Counted from the first letter of the stretch, positions 18,315-27,221 are shown. The stretch is 64,000 bases of DNA from Pseudomonas chlororaphis subsp. aurantiaca (GCF_013466605.1 NZ_CP059162.1:2604001-2668000); one strand, 5' to 3'. The notes: generated by a model from the letters alone, not told the origin. Translations and numbers: made by a program.

Positions 18315-19205
18315 TCAATGCGGCCACTGTTCGAGCAGGATCGACACGAACTTTTCCGCGGCGGGCGACAGCGAGGCGCCGCGCCGGTAGACCAGGCCCA
18401 GGGTGCGGTTGACCACCGGTTCGCTCAGCGGAATGCTCACCAGGGTCGGGTGGTCGGCCGCGGGCATGGCCAGGCTGGGCATGGCCGACACGCCGAGCCC
18501 GGCCTCGACCATGCCCAGCGAGGTGGACAGGTGTTGCACCTCGTAGAACCACTGGGGACGCCAGCTCAGGCCGGACAGGGCATGGTCCAGCAGCATGCGG
18601 TTGCCGCTCAGGCGGCCGACGCCGATCAGCCGGTAATCACTGAGTTCCGACCAGGTGACCGAGGTCTTTTTCGCCAGTTCATGGTCACGCCGGCACGCCA
18701 GTACGAAAGGTTCGTTGACCAGGGGCACGAACTCGATGTCCGGGTGCTGGCCGCTCATCATGTTGATACCGAAGTCCGCCTCGCCGCGCAGCACCGCTTC
18801 CAGCCCTTCGTTGGCGCTGAGGTCGAGCAGGCGGATGCGGATTTTCGGATAGCGCTCGTTATAAAGGCGGATCACCGACGGCAGGAAGTAGAAGGCCGCG
18901 GTGGGAATGCAGGCCAGGGTCACCTGGCCGATCTGCCGTTCCGCCAGTTCGCGGATATTGAGGATCGAGTCGTCGAAGTCATCCAGCAGGCGCCGGGCCT
19001 TGGGCAGGAAGTCCCGGCCGACGCTGGTCAGGCTGACCTTGCGCGTGGTGCGGTCGAGCAGGGCAGTGCCCAGGCCTTCCTCCAGCTTCTTGATCCGGCG
19101 GCTCAGGGCCGGCTGGGACAAGTGCAGGGCATCGGCGGCTTCATGGAAACTGCCGAGTTCGGCGATTTTCACGAAGGATCTTATGTCCTGGAGCTCATAT
19201 TCCAT
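18315..19205 (-). CDS. LysR-family regulator of the carboxylate module
   Basis: 296-aa LysR regulator. The helix-turn-helix lies in residues 15-40 (GSFHEAADALHLSQPALSRRI), followed by the linker helix and a substrate-binding fold to the C-terminus. The ATG at 19205 fits the family start (MEYELQDIRSF); an extension to 19274 is unlikely. It is divergent from the PrpF-family isomerase at 19368, so the 162-bp gap is the probable operator region, and it likely controls the isomerase, two transporters and porin. The gallate regulator GalR of P. putida has a similar position next to galD, but the other gal genes are absent here. Confidence 0.92.
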   Translation of the reverse strand: MEYELQDIRSFVKIAELGSFHEAADALHLSQPALSRRIKKLEEGLGTALLDRTTRKVSLTSVGRDFLPKARRLLDDFDDSILNIRELAERQIGQVTLACIPTAAFYFLPSVIRLYNERYPKIRIRLLDLSANEGLEAVLRGEADFGINMMSGQHPDIEFVPLVNEPFVLACRRDHELAKKTSVTWSELSDYRLIGVGRLSGNRMLLDHALSGLSWRPQWFYEVQHLSTSLGMVEAGLGVSAMPSLAMPAADHPTLVSIPLSEPVVNRTLGLVYRRGASLSPAAEKFVSILLEQWPH

Positions 19206-19367
19206 GTTTTTCGTCTCAGGCGAGGGCAGGAAGGCAGGCGCTGCCACTTTAGAATTTTCATGTGTGAAGCGCAATAATCGCTACGATATTTGCATTGGAA
19301 ACATGGTTCGTTCCCTGACACTCTTGTGCCCAGAACATCAATTAACCCGATTGATTAACAAGAGTCT

Positions 19368-20450
19368 ATGTCCATGCAACGAATTCCTTGTGTGCTCATG
19401 CGCGGCGGTACCTCCAAGGGACCGGTGTTTCTCGCCTGGGATCTGCCGGTGTCCATCGAGCAGCGCGATGAGCTGCTGCTCGACCTGATGGGCTCGGGAC
19501 ATGAGCTGGAAATCGACGGCATTGGCGGTGGCAGTCCGCAGACCAGCAAGGTCGCGATCGTCAGCCCGTCGCTACACCCCGAGGCCGATGTCGACTACCT
19601 GTTCGTGCAGGTGATGGTGTCCCAGCGCCGGGTCGATACGGCGCCCAACTGCGGTAACATGCTGTGCGCGGTCGGCCCCTTCGCCGTCGAGCAGGGCCTG
19701 GTCAAGGCCACTGGTGAGCAGACCCAGGTGCGGATCCGCAATCTCAATACCGGCACCTTCGTCCACTCCCTGGTGCAGACGCCGGCGGGCAAGGTCAGCT
19801 ACGAAGGCGATACCGCCATCGATGGCGTGCCCGGCACCGCGGCTCCCGTGCAACTGACGTTCCTCGACGCCGCGGGCAGCAAGACCGGCAAACTCTTTCC
19901 CACCGGGAACACCCAGGATCTGATCGATGGCGTACCGGTGACTTGCATCGACATGGCCATGCCGATGCTGATCGTCGAGGCTGGGCAATTGGGCAAGCGC
20001 GGCGATGAATCTCCCGCCGAGCTGGACGCCGACAAAGCCTTTCTGGAGCGACTGGAGTCCTTGCGCTTGCAGGCCGGCCTGGCCATGGGGCTGGGCGACG
20101 TCAGTGACAAGGTGATTCCCAAACCGGTGTTGATTTCCCCGGCCAAGGCGGGGGGAACCATGCAGGTGCGCTATTTCATGCCCCACAGCTGCCATCGCGC
20201 GCTGGCTATCACCGGGTCCATCGGCCTGGCCACCGCCTGTGTCAGCGCGGGCAGTGTCGCCGCCGAACTGCTGGGCGGAGCCACGCAACTGAAGCAAGTG
20301 CGCCTGGAACACCCCAGTGGCGGGATCGATGTCGTATTGTCCTACACCGGCGACCAGGGAGAGACCATTCGCGCCTCGGTGGTGCGCACCGCGCGAAGGC
20401 TGTTCTCCGGTTTCGTCTACGCCCCGGCGTCACAACGCCTGGCCGGATAG
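19368..20450 (+). CDS. PrpF-family isomerase, GalD (4-oxalomesaconate tautomerase)-like
   Basis: 360-aa protein of the PrpF family, two-domain enzymes with the diaminopimelate-epimerase fold that shift double bonds in unsaturated di- and tricarboxylates. Motifs: RIPCVLMRGGTSKG at the N-terminus (catalytic Lys region), DGIGGGSPQTSKVAIV, and PNCGNMLCAVGPFA with the family cysteine, near residue 97. Overall it looks most like GalD, which tautomerises 4-oxalomesaconate in gallate breakdown. The neighbours are two carboxylate transporters and a porin, with no gallate dioxygenase, hydratase or aldolase, so an aconitate isomerase-type role is also possible. First gene after the divergent LysR regulator. 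Confidence 0.88.
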   Translation: MSMQRIPCVLMRGGTSKGPVFLAWDLPVSIEQRDELLLDLMGSGHELEIDGIGGGSPQTSKVAIVSPSLHPEADVDYLFVQVMVSQRRVDTAPNCGNMLCAVGPFAVEQGLVKATGEQTQVRIRNLNTGTFVHSLVQTPAGKVSYEGDTAIDGVPGTAAPVQLTFLDAAGSKTGKLFPTGNTQDLIDGVPVTCIDMAMPMLIVEAGQLGKRGDESPAELDADKAFLERLESLRLQAGLAMGLGDVSDKVIPKPVLISPAKAGGTMQVRYFMPHSCHRALAITGSIGLATACVSAGSVAAELLGGATQLKQVRLEHPSGGIDVVLSYTGDQGETIRASVVRTARRLFSGFVYAPASQRLAG

Positions 20451-20507
20451 TCCTGCACCGCAGTGACAGTCGTTCGCATCAGAACAATTCTAAAAATGGG
20501 TGATGCC

Positions 20508-21818
20508 ATGAAAGTCGTTAAATCGCTCTACTTCCAGATCATCTGTGCCGTGCTGCTGGGCGTGGTGGTCGGGCACTTCTGGGCCCAGCAGGCCATTGCC
20601 CTCAAGCCCCTGGGCGATGCCTTCATCAGGCTGGTCAAGATGATGATCGCGCCGGTGGTGTTCTGCACCATCGTCACCGGGATCGCCGGGATGAACGACA
20701 AGCGCTCCCTGGGGCGCCTCCTGAGCAAGACCTTGCTGCTGTTCCTGGCGTTGACGGTGATCAGCCTGATCATCGGCCTGGTGGCGGTCTACCTGTTCAA
20801 GCCCGGCGCGGGGATGAACATCGACCCCACCCAGCTGAGTACCCAGGGCCTGTCGCAGTACACCGAGTCGGCGGCCAAGCTGAGTGTGGTGGAGTTTTTC
20901 ATGCACATCATCCCCGAGACCTTTATCGGCGCCTTCAACAAGGGTGAGGTGCTGCCGGTCTTGTTCATCGCAGTGCTCTGCGGCTTTGCCCTGTCGTCCC
21001 TGGGCGAGCGCGGCAAGCCCGTGCTGGATGTGCTGGAAGCCGCTTCGCACATGGTGTTCAAGATCTTCTCCTACCTGATGCGCTTTGCCCCGGTCGGGGC
21101 GTTCGGCGCGCTGGCCTTCACGGTCGGCCAGTACGGCATTACCTCCCTGGGCGCCCTGGCCAAGCTGATCATGACCCTCTACATCGCCTGCGGATTCTTC
21201 GTCTTCGTGGTGCTGGGCGGCCTTTGTCGCGCCCACGGGTTCAGCCTGTGGAAGCTGTTGCGCTACCTGCGTGAAGAGTTCCTGGTGGTGCTGGGCACCT
21301 CGTCCACCGAGCCGGTGATGCCGCGCATGCTGGAAAAGCTCCAGGCGCTGGGTTGCAAGAAAGGCGTGGTGGGCCTGGTACTGCCCACTGGCTACTCGTT
21401 CAACCTCGACGGCACGGCCATCTACCTGTCGCTGGCGGCGATTTTCATTGCCCAGGCCTGCAACATCGACTTGAGCCTGGGGCAGGTGCTGACGATGCTG
21501 GCGATCATGCTGCTGTCGTCCAAGGGCGCGGCGGGTGTCACCGGCAGCGGTTTCGTCGCGCTGGCCTCGACCCTGACGGTGATCCACGACATCCCCTTGG
21601 CGGGGCTGGCGCTGTTGATCGGCATCGATCGCTTCATGTCCGAGGCCCGGGCGCTCACCAGCCTGGCCAGCAATGCCGTGGCCACGGTAGTGATCTCGCT
21701 GTCGGAAAACGCCTGCGAGCGCCAGGTGCTGCTACAGACCCTGGATGGCCAGGCGACGCACAATGCCCAGGCCAGTGACGAACCCTGGGAGCCGGTGCAG
21801 GCCGGCAAACACCTCTAG
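20508..21818 (+). CDS. DctA-type dicarboxylate:cation symporter (DAACS)
   Basis: 436-aa inner-membrane symporter of the dicarboxylate/amino acid:cation family. Diagnostic segments: FIRLVKMMIAPVVF near the N-terminus, the serine-rich LGTSSTEPVMPRM re-entrant loop, LPTGYSFNLDGTAIY, and the SKGAAGVTGSGF loop, matching DctA rather than the glutamate carriers. I choose the ATG at 20508, with GGGTGA just upstream; the ATG at 20496 has no ribosome binding site. It follows the isomerase by 57 bp, so the two are probably one operon. Likely substrates are C4 dicarboxylates or the related acid the isomerase acts on. Confidence 0.92.
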   Translation: MKVVKSLYFQIICAVLLGVVVGHFWAQQAIALKPLGDAFIRLVKMMIAPVVFCTIVTGIAGMNDKRSLGRLLSKTLLLFLALTVISLIIGLVAVYLFKPGAGMNIDPTQLSTQGLSQYTESAAKLSVVEFFMHIIPETFIGAFNKGEVLPVLFIAVLCGFALSSLGERGKPVLDVLEAASHMVFKIFSYLMRFAPVGAFGALAFTVGQYGITSLGALAKLIMTLYIACGFFVFVVLGGLCRAHGFSLWKLLRYLREEFLVVLGTSSTEPVMPRMLEKLQALGCKKGVVGLVLPTGYSFNLDGTAIYLSLAAIFIAQACNIDLSLGQVLTMLAIMLLSSKGAAGVTGSGFVALASTLTVIHDIPLAGLALLIGIDRFMSEARALTSLASNAVATVVISLSENACERQVLLQTLDGQATHNAQASDEPWEPVQAGKHL

Positions 21819-21864
21819 CCGTTCGCGGCGCCCTCACAACACCGTTCGACCCGGTTGCAACCCT

Positions 21865-21883
21865 CGCCAGGCTCCGCCTGGCG
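21865..21883 (+). other. intercistronic hairpin
   Basis: Perfect 8-bp stem CGCCAGGC / GCCTGGCG with loop TCC in the 127-bp gap between the DctA-type and CitMHS-type genes. No T-run follows, so it is more likely an mRNA-processing or stability element than a terminator. Confidence 0.55.
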
Positions 21884-21945
21884 GGTAAGGGGGCCGTGCG
21901 CCTGGGCGTCGGCCATGCTTGTCCATAACAACAAGAGAATCCCAC

Positions 21946-23250
21946 ATGCTTGCATTACTCGGCCTGGCCATGGTGGTCGTGTTCACGTTCCTGATCATGA
22001 CCAAGCGCTTGTCCCCGATCGTTGCCCTGACCCTGGTGCCGATCGTCTTCGCGGTGATCGGCGGATTTGCCGGCAGCACCGGAAAAATGATGCTCGACGG
22101 CCTGAAAATGGTCGCCCCCTCCGCGGCACTGCTGCTGTTTGCGATTCTGTTCTTCGGCCTGATGATCGACGCGGGCCTGTTCGACCCGCTGATCCGCAAG
22201 ATCCTCAAGCGCGTCAACGGCGACCCGGTGAAGATCGCCATCGGCACCGCGTTGCTGTCGCTGCTGGTGGCCCTGGACGGTGACGGCACCACCACCTACA
22301 TGATCACCTGTGCGGCGATGCTGCCGCTGTACAAGCGCATCGGCATGAACCCGATGATCCTTGCCACCATCGCCATGCTCTCCCTGAGCATCATGAGCGG
22401 CATGACCCCCTGGGGCGGTCCGGCCACCCGGGCCATCGCCGCCCTCGGGCTGGATGCCGGCGAGTACTTCGTGCCGTTGCTGCCGACCATGATCGGCGGT
22501 GCGGCCTGGGTGGTGTTCAGCGCCTTTCTGCTGGGCCGCGCCGAGCGCAAGCGCATCGGCAACACCCAACTGCAGAGCGGTGGAGGCAACTGCTACATCA
22601 AGGCCATAGTCGAGGACACGCCCTGCAAGCGGCCGAAGCTGGCCTACGTCAACCTGATGCTGGTGGTGGCGGTGATGGTGGCGCTGGTGATGGGCCTGAT
22701 GCATTCGGCGATCCTGTTCCTGATCGGCTTCATGCTGGCGCTGATGATCAACTACCCGCAGCTGGAGCTGCAGAAAGAGCGGATCCTCGCCCATTCGGGC
22801 AATGCCATGACCGTGGTGCTGCTGGTGTTCGCCGCCGGCATCTTTGCCGGGATCTTCTCCGGAACCAAGATGGTCGATGCCCTGGCACAGACCCTGGTGG
22901 AGTGGATCCCGCCGTCGTGGGGGCACCTGTTCCCGCTGGTGGTGGCGATCACCAGCATGCCGCTGACCTTCGTGCTGTCCAACGATGCCTACTACTTCGG
23001 CGTGGTGCCGATCCTCGCCAATGCCGCGGCGGCCTATGGCATCGATCCGCTGGAAATCGCCCGGGCCTCGATCCTCGGCCAGCCGGTGCACCTGATGAGC
23101 CCGCTGGTGGCCTCGACCCTGCTGCTGGTGGGGATGGTCGATCGCGACATCGGCGACTTCCAGAGAGCCACCGTCAAATGGGCGGTGCTGACCTCCCTGG
23201 TGATTACCGCCCTGGCCCTGCTGACCGGCGCGCTGACCCTGTTTTCCTGA
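21946..23250 (+). CDS. CitMHS-family citrate:cation symporter
   Basis: 434-aa polytopic membrane protein of the CitMHS (citrate-Mg2+:H+) family. Features: LALLGLAMVVVFTFLIMTKRL at the start, the acidic VALDGDGTTTYMITCAAMLPLY segment near residue 113, MSGMTPWGGPATR, and the late VLSNDAYYFGVVPI loop. The family imports metal-citrate or related tricarboxylates. The ATG at 21946 is preceded by AAGAGA. It lies in the middle of the isomerase-transporter-porin array, which supports a di- or tricarboxylate substrate. Two tandem hairpins separate it from the porin gene. Confidence 0.92.
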   Translation: MLALLGLAMVVVFTFLIMTKRLSPIVALTLVPIVFAVIGGFAGSTGKMMLDGLKMVAPSAALLLFAILFFGLMIDAGLFDPLIRKILKRVNGDPVKIAIGTALLSLLVALDGDGTTTYMITCAAMLPLYKRIGMNPMILATIAMLSLSIMSGMTPWGGPATRAIAALGLDAGEYFVPLLPTMIGGAAWVVFSAFLLGRAERKRIGNTQLQSGGGNCYIKAIVEDTPCKRPKLAYVNLMLVVAVMVALVMGLMHSAILFLIGFMLALMINYPQLELQKERILAHSGNAMTVVLLVFAAGIFAGIFSGTKMVDALAQTLVEWIPPSWGHLFPLVVAITSMPLTFVLSNDAYYFGVVPILANAAAAYGIDPLEIARASILGQPVHLMSPLVASTLLLVGMVDRDIGDFQRATVKWAVLTSLVITALALLTGALTLFS

Positions 23251-23264
23251 GCCTGTTCTCCTGT

Positions 23265-23306
23265 GAACCCGCAAGGGTTCCCCGGCGCGCCACGGGCGTG
23301 GCGCGC
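23265..23306 (+). other. two tandem intercistronic hairpins
   Basis: First stem GAACCC / GGGTTC with tetraloop GCAA (23265-23280); second a perfect 9-bp GC-rich stem GCGCGCCAC / GTGGCGCGC with loop GGGC (23285-23306). No T-run follows. Placed between the symporter and porin genes, they could set differential mRNA stability. Confidence 0.6.
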
Positions 23307-23341
23307 GCAACACCTCGAATAACAACAATGAGTAGTCCGAT

Positions 23342-24595
23342 ATGACCCTTTCGATCACCCGTGGGGCGTTGCTGCCCCTGGCCGCTCTGTTGCCGCTGAC
23401 GACCGTTGATGCGGCAGGCTTCGGCGACGACAGCACGCTCAAGCTGCAACTGCGCAATGTCTATTTCAATGAGAACTTCCGTGACGAGCATGGCCTGAGT
23501 GCCCGGGCGGCACGCACGGCCAAGAGCGAGCGCACGGAATGGGCCCAGGGCCTGCTGCTGGATTTCCAGTCGGGTTTCACCCCCGGCACCCTCGGCCTGG
23601 GCGTCGACGGGCTGGCCCTGGTCGGGGTCAAGCTCGACTCGGGACGGGGCCGCAGCGGTACCGGCTTGCTGCCGGTGCATGACGACGGTCGCGCCGCCGA
23701 CGCGTTCGCCAGTGCCGGTGTCACGGCCAAGGCCAGGCTGGCCGGGACCACGCTCAAGTACGGCACCTTGCTGCCCAGGAACCCGGTGCTGATCTACAAC
23801 GACGCGCGCCTGCTGCCGCAGACCTACCAGGGCACGCAGCTCACCAGCAGCGACATCGACAACCTGACGCTCACCGCTGGCCGGCTGGATCGCTTCAAGT
23901 TGCGCGATTCCAGCGACAGCGTGCCGATCGTTGCGGACGGTTATGCCGGCGACAAGTCCGGGGACTTCACCTATGCCGGGGGCGACTACAAGCTCGGCAA
24001 GAACCTGCGCCTGAGCTACTTCTACGGCGAGCTCGAGAACTTCTACCGGCAGCACTTCGCCGGTATCCAGCACGACCTGAAGCTGGGCGCCGGCGTACTG
24101 ACCAGTGACTTGCGTTACTTCCACAGCAGCGACAGCGGTTCGGCCTACGGCGGCAACATCGACAACGATATGCTCAGCGGCCTGCTGTCCTATGCCATTG
24201 CCGGCCATACCCTGGGCGGCGGCTACCAGGTGCTCAACGGGGATGCCGGGTTGCCCTATATCAGCGGCGCCACGGTGTACTCGTTCAGCAACGTGGGCAT
24301 TGGCAAGTTCATCGAGGAAGACGAGAAAACCTGGATGCTCAGCTACGGCTACAACTTCGCCGCGCTCGGGGTGCCGGGGCTGGCGTTTTCCACCCGCTAC
24401 CTGAGCGGCAGCGACGGCCGCTCGAACACGGCGATCAAGGAATGGGAACGCGATGCCGAACTGGCCTATGTGGTGCAGCAAGGCCGCTTCAAGGGGCTGG
24501 GGGTGAAGCTGCGCAACTACGTGTACCGTTCCGAATTCGCCCGGGGACGCGACAGCAACCGCCTCTATTTCACCTACGAGATCGCGCTCTGGTAA
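23342..24595 (+). CDS. OprD-family outer-membrane porin
   Basis: 417-aa outer-membrane channel. A signal peptide covers residues 1-24 (ending TVDA), and the mature chain is a long run of alternating beta strands ending in the aromatic-terminal YFTYEIALW typical of outer-membrane barrels. OprD-family landmarks include QGLLLDFQSGFTPG near residue 75, the RNPVLIYNDARLLPQTYQG segment, and DKSGDFTYAGGDYKL. Family members take up specific small carboxylates or amino acids; the gene context suggests the OpdH-like tricarboxylate type. Last gene of the carboxylate array; a 10-bp hairpin follows at 24606. Confidence 0.93.
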   Translation: MTLSITRGALLPLAALLPLTTVDAAGFGDDSTLKLQLRNVYFNENFRDEHGLSARAARTAKSERTEWAQGLLLDFQSGFTPGTLGLGVDGLALVGVKLDSGRGRSGTGLLPVHDDGRAADAFASAGVTAKARLAGTTLKYGTLLPRNPVLIYNDARLLPQTYQGTQLTSSDIDNLTLTAGRLDRFKLRDSSDSVPIVADGYAGDKSGDFTYAGGDYKLGKNLRLSYFYGELENFYRQHFAGIQHDLKLGAGVLTSDLRYFHSSDSGSAYGGNIDNDMLSGLLSYAIAGHTLGGGYQVLNGDAGLPYISGATVYSFSNVGIGKFIEEDEKTWMLSYGYNFAALGVPGLAFSTRYLSGSDGRSNTAIKEWERDAELAYVVQQGRFKGLGVKLRNYVYRSEFARGRDSNRLYFTYEIALW

Positions 24596-24605
24596 GGATG
24601 GCGGT

Positions 24606-24632
24606 GCCTGCCCAGGCTGGCGCTGGGCAGGC
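24606..24632. terminator. hairpin after the porin gene
   Basis: Perfect 10-bp stem GCCTGCCCAG / CTGGGCAGGC, loop GCTGGCG, between the convergent porin and M48 genes. There is no T-run on either side, so termination is plausible but not certain. Confidence 0.5.
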
Positions 24633-24647
24633 ATGGTTGACCGGTAC

Positions 24648-26600
24648 TCAGAGCGTGGCGGTCTGGGGGGCGCTGACAGATGCCGGGGAAGACACTGGTT
24701 CGGTGACTGCCGAGGACAGCAGCGGTGGCATCGGGCAATCCAGCACGTCGGCTACGGCGCGCATCAGCTCGGCTTCGGCCACGGTGACCTGGCCGTCATG
24801 GCAGACGCAGCGGGCCATGGCCTGCAGCAGCGTCGGCCGTTCCTCGGGCATCAGCTGGCGCAGGCGCACCAGGGCGGCATCCAGGTGTTCGAGGTCGACC
24901 TGCGCCGGTTGCGGCTGGGCGAAGGGCAGGCCGGTCCAGGCATGGGCCAGGGCCAGCTGGGCCTGCTGCGCGGTCTTTTGCCCGGCACTGGCCAGGGCGC
25001 CGAGCAGGACCGCCACTTCTTCGCTGCGCTGGAACAGCCCCCATTTGTATTCGGGCGCCGGCAGGCCTTCGACATTGCGCTGCACGATGCGCAGCAGCGT
25101 CCACTCCAGCAGCTCGACCTGGTCGTCGGCGTCGATCAGTTGTCGCAGGTTGTCCATGAACGGCTTGCAGGCTTTCTTGTCCAGTTGCTGCAGGGCCGGA
25201 ATCGACAGGTCCAGCAGCGGCAGGCGCAGGTTCGGGTCGAGGGCCGCCAGTTGTTTTTGCAGGGCTTGCAGGCAACCGAAGACCTCGGCGGGGCTGTTGG
25301 CATCCAGCTGCGCGAGTTGCCGGCGGCGTATCGAATCGTTGGCGGACAGCAGCAGGCCATAGACCAGCGCCTGGGCGCCGGTGGTGCTGTGGGCGCTGCG
25401 CTGGAGCGCCGGGTCGAGGCTGACCAGCGTTGCCTGGGCCACCAGCAGATGTTGCGCGTTCGGGCTGCCGATGCTGGCAATCGACTGCTTGATCGCATTC
25501 AGGTCGAAGACCAGGGCGCTGGTCGCTTGCGACTGGCGGCTGAACTCCCCGGAGCTGTCCAGGCCGGCGCGGGCGGGCTCGGCCGGCAGTTCGATGGCTT
25601 CGACGGTGGGCAAGCGGCCGTCCCAGCCCGGTTCCAGGCGCCGGATCCGCGCCGAGAGGGGCGGATGGGTCGCGGACTGGCCGTAGACGGAGAGGGTGGC
25701 CCCTTCACTGAAATACAGGTGGCTGTATTCAGCGCTGAAGGCACTGTCGAGTTTCGAGCTGGCGGCATAACCGCCGATCTTTTTCAGCGCGCCGACCAGG
25801 CCGGCCGGGTTGCGGGTGAACTGCACCGCCGAGGCATCGGCGAGGAACTCGCGCTCGCGGCTGATGGCGCCCTTGATCATATTGCCGAAAAAGGTCCCGA
25901 CCGAGCCCAGCAGGATCAGCGCCAGGCCACTCCACATCGCCAGCCCGCCGACCCGATTCTGCGCCAGCCGGCCGGCCTGGTTGACCCCGTTGGCCATCGC
26001 CTCGCCGGTCAGGCCGATGACCAGGATGCCGTGGACAATCGCCACCAGCCGGGTGTTGAGGCGCATGTCGCCGTTGTAGATATGGCTGAACTCATGGGCG
26101 ATCACCGCCTGCAGTTCCTCGCGGTTGAGCACCATGATGGCGCCGCGGGTGATCCCGATCACCGCTTCCTGTGGGGTAAAGCCGGCGGCGAATGCATTGA
26201 TCCCGGCATCGGGCAGCACGTACACCTGTGGCACCGGCGTGCCCGAGGCCAGGGCCATTTCCTCGACCACATTGAGCAGGCGTTGCTCTTCCAGGCCGTC
26301 CGGGTGCAGGTTGATCAACCGGCCACCCAGGCGCTTGGCGACCACCTTGCCGCCGGCCTTGAGTTCGGAGTGCTTGCCCATGCTGCTGCCGATCACCACC
26401 AGGAACACCACCGCGGCGATCATCGCGGTCAGCCGCCAGTCGAAGCTCGGCGACTGCTTCATCTCCTTGAGAAATTGCAGCCAGAGCAGGTTCAGCGCCA
26501 GGCTGGTGACAGTCACCAGGCACAGCACGGCCAGGATCATCAGCAGCACCAGGGTCCAGGTACGCCGCTTGGCCCGGGCCTGGTGTTCAAAAAAATTCAT
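24648..26600 (-). CDS. M48 membrane metalloprotease with long C-terminal extension
   Basis: 650-aa membrane protein. Two N-terminal membrane segments (about 15-45 and 58-75) precede an HtpX/Ste24-like zinc protease domain with AHEFSHIYNGD (H169, E170, H173). Further hydrophobic segments lie near 190-240, and the distal glutamate ligand is in EREFLADASAVQF. Residues after about 330 are an extension not found in HtpX (usually about 290 aa). The last 70 residues (CHDGQVTVAEAELMRAVADVL) look like a TerB-type acidic helix-loop domain. The gene lies 24 bp after a LemA gene on the same strand, a pairing common in bacteria. Probably envelope protein quality control; exact substrates unknown. Confidence 0.9.
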   Translation of the reverse strand: MNFFEHQARAKRRTWTLVLLMILAVLCLVTVTSLALNLLWLQFLKEMKQSPSFDWRLTAMIAAVVFLVVIGSSMGKHSELKAGGKVVAKRLGGRLINLHPDGLEEQRLLNVVEEMALASGTPVPQVYVLPDAGINAFAAGFTPQEAVIGITRGAIMVLNREELQAVIAHEFSHIYNGDMRLNTRLVAIVHGILVIGLTGEAMANGVNQAGRLAQNRVGGLAMWSGLALILLGSVGTFFGNMIKGAISREREFLADASAVQFTRNPAGLVGALKKIGGYAASSKLDSAFSAEYSHLYFSEGATLSVYGQSATHPPLSARIRRLEPGWDGRLPTVEAIELPAEPARAGLDSSGEFSRQSQATSALVFDLNAIKQSIASIGSPNAQHLLVAQATLVSLDPALQRSAHSTTGAQALVYGLLLSANDSIRRRQLAQLDANSPAEVFGCLQALQKQLAALDPNLRLPLLDLSIPALQQLDKKACKPFMDNLRQLIDADDQVELLEWTLLRIVQRNVEGLPAPEYKWGLFQRSEEVAVLLGALASAGQKTAQQAQLALAHAWTGLPFAQPQPAQVDLEHLDAALVRLRQLMPEERPTLLQAMARCVCHDGQVTVAEAELMRAVADVLDCPMPPLLSSAVTEPVSSPASVSAPQTATL

Positions 26601-26624
26601 CGGACCATCCAGGGTGACAGGGGG

Positions 26625-27221
26625 TTAGAACGCGACCTTGGGGGCTTCCTGGATCAGGGCGCTGTCGGCGAATTGCAGCAGGCTGGCATCGGCGCCATGG
26701 CCGAACAGGCCGGCCAGGATCACCGGCGGGAAACTCTGCTTGTAGCTGTTGTAATCCATCACCGTGTCGTTGAAGGCCTGGCGGGCAAAGGACACTTTGT
26801 TTTCGGTGCTGGTCAGCTCTTCGCTCAGCTGTTGCATGTTCTGCGACGCCTTGAGGTCCGGGTAGGCCTCCATGCTCAGGTTCAGCCGGCCCATGGCGCT
26901 GGACAGCGCGCCTTCGGCCTGGCCCAGCTGCGCCATGTGCTGCGGGTTGCCGGGCTCGGCCGCGACAGCCTTGAGACCCGCCAGCGCGGCATTGCGCGCC
27001 GCGGTCACGGCTTCGAGGGTGTCGCGCTCGTGCTTGAGGTAAGCCTTGGCGGTTTCCACCAGGTTGGGGATCAGGTCGTAACGGCGCTTGAGCTGGACTT
27101 CGATCTGCGCGAAGGCGTTCTTGAAGCGGTTCCGGCGGGCCACCAGGCCGTTGTAGACGGTGATGACGTAGACCACCAGCAGGGCCAGAACGAACAGAAT
27201 CACAATAGTTGAAACAGCCAT
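26625..27221 (-). CDS. LemA family protein
   Basis: 198-aa protein with one N-terminal membrane anchor (residues 4-24) followed by a helical bundle. LemA landmarks: YNGLVARRNRFKNAFAQIEVQLKRRYDLIPNLVETAKAY from residue 23 to 62, and later LSEELTSTENKVSFARQAFND plus YNSYKQSFP. The family is membrane-linked, of unclear biochemical function, and frequently encoded with M48 proteases or TPM-domain proteins. Here it is the first gene of a two-gene unit with the M48 protease, which supports an accessory or scaffold role. Confidence 0.93.
   Translation of the reverse strand: MAVSTIVILFVLALLVVYVITVYNGLVARRNRFKNAFAQIEVQLKRRYDLIPNLVETAKAYLKHERDTLEAVTAARNAALAGLKAVAAEPGNPQHMAQLGQAEGALSSAMGRLNLSMEAYPDLKASQNMQQLSEELTSTENKVSFARQAFNDTVMDYNSYKQSFPPVILAGLFGHGADASLLQFADSALIQEAPKVAF

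Noticed and set aside
24606..24632. Hairpin after the porin gene as a classical intrinsic terminator
   Set aside because: The stem is perfect, but there is no T-run on either strand, so it is listed with low confidence only.
24633..27212. 859-codon plus-strand frame across the M48 and LemA genes
   Set aside because: Antisense of two well-recognised proteins, low-complexity His/Gln/Gly/Arg-rich translation.
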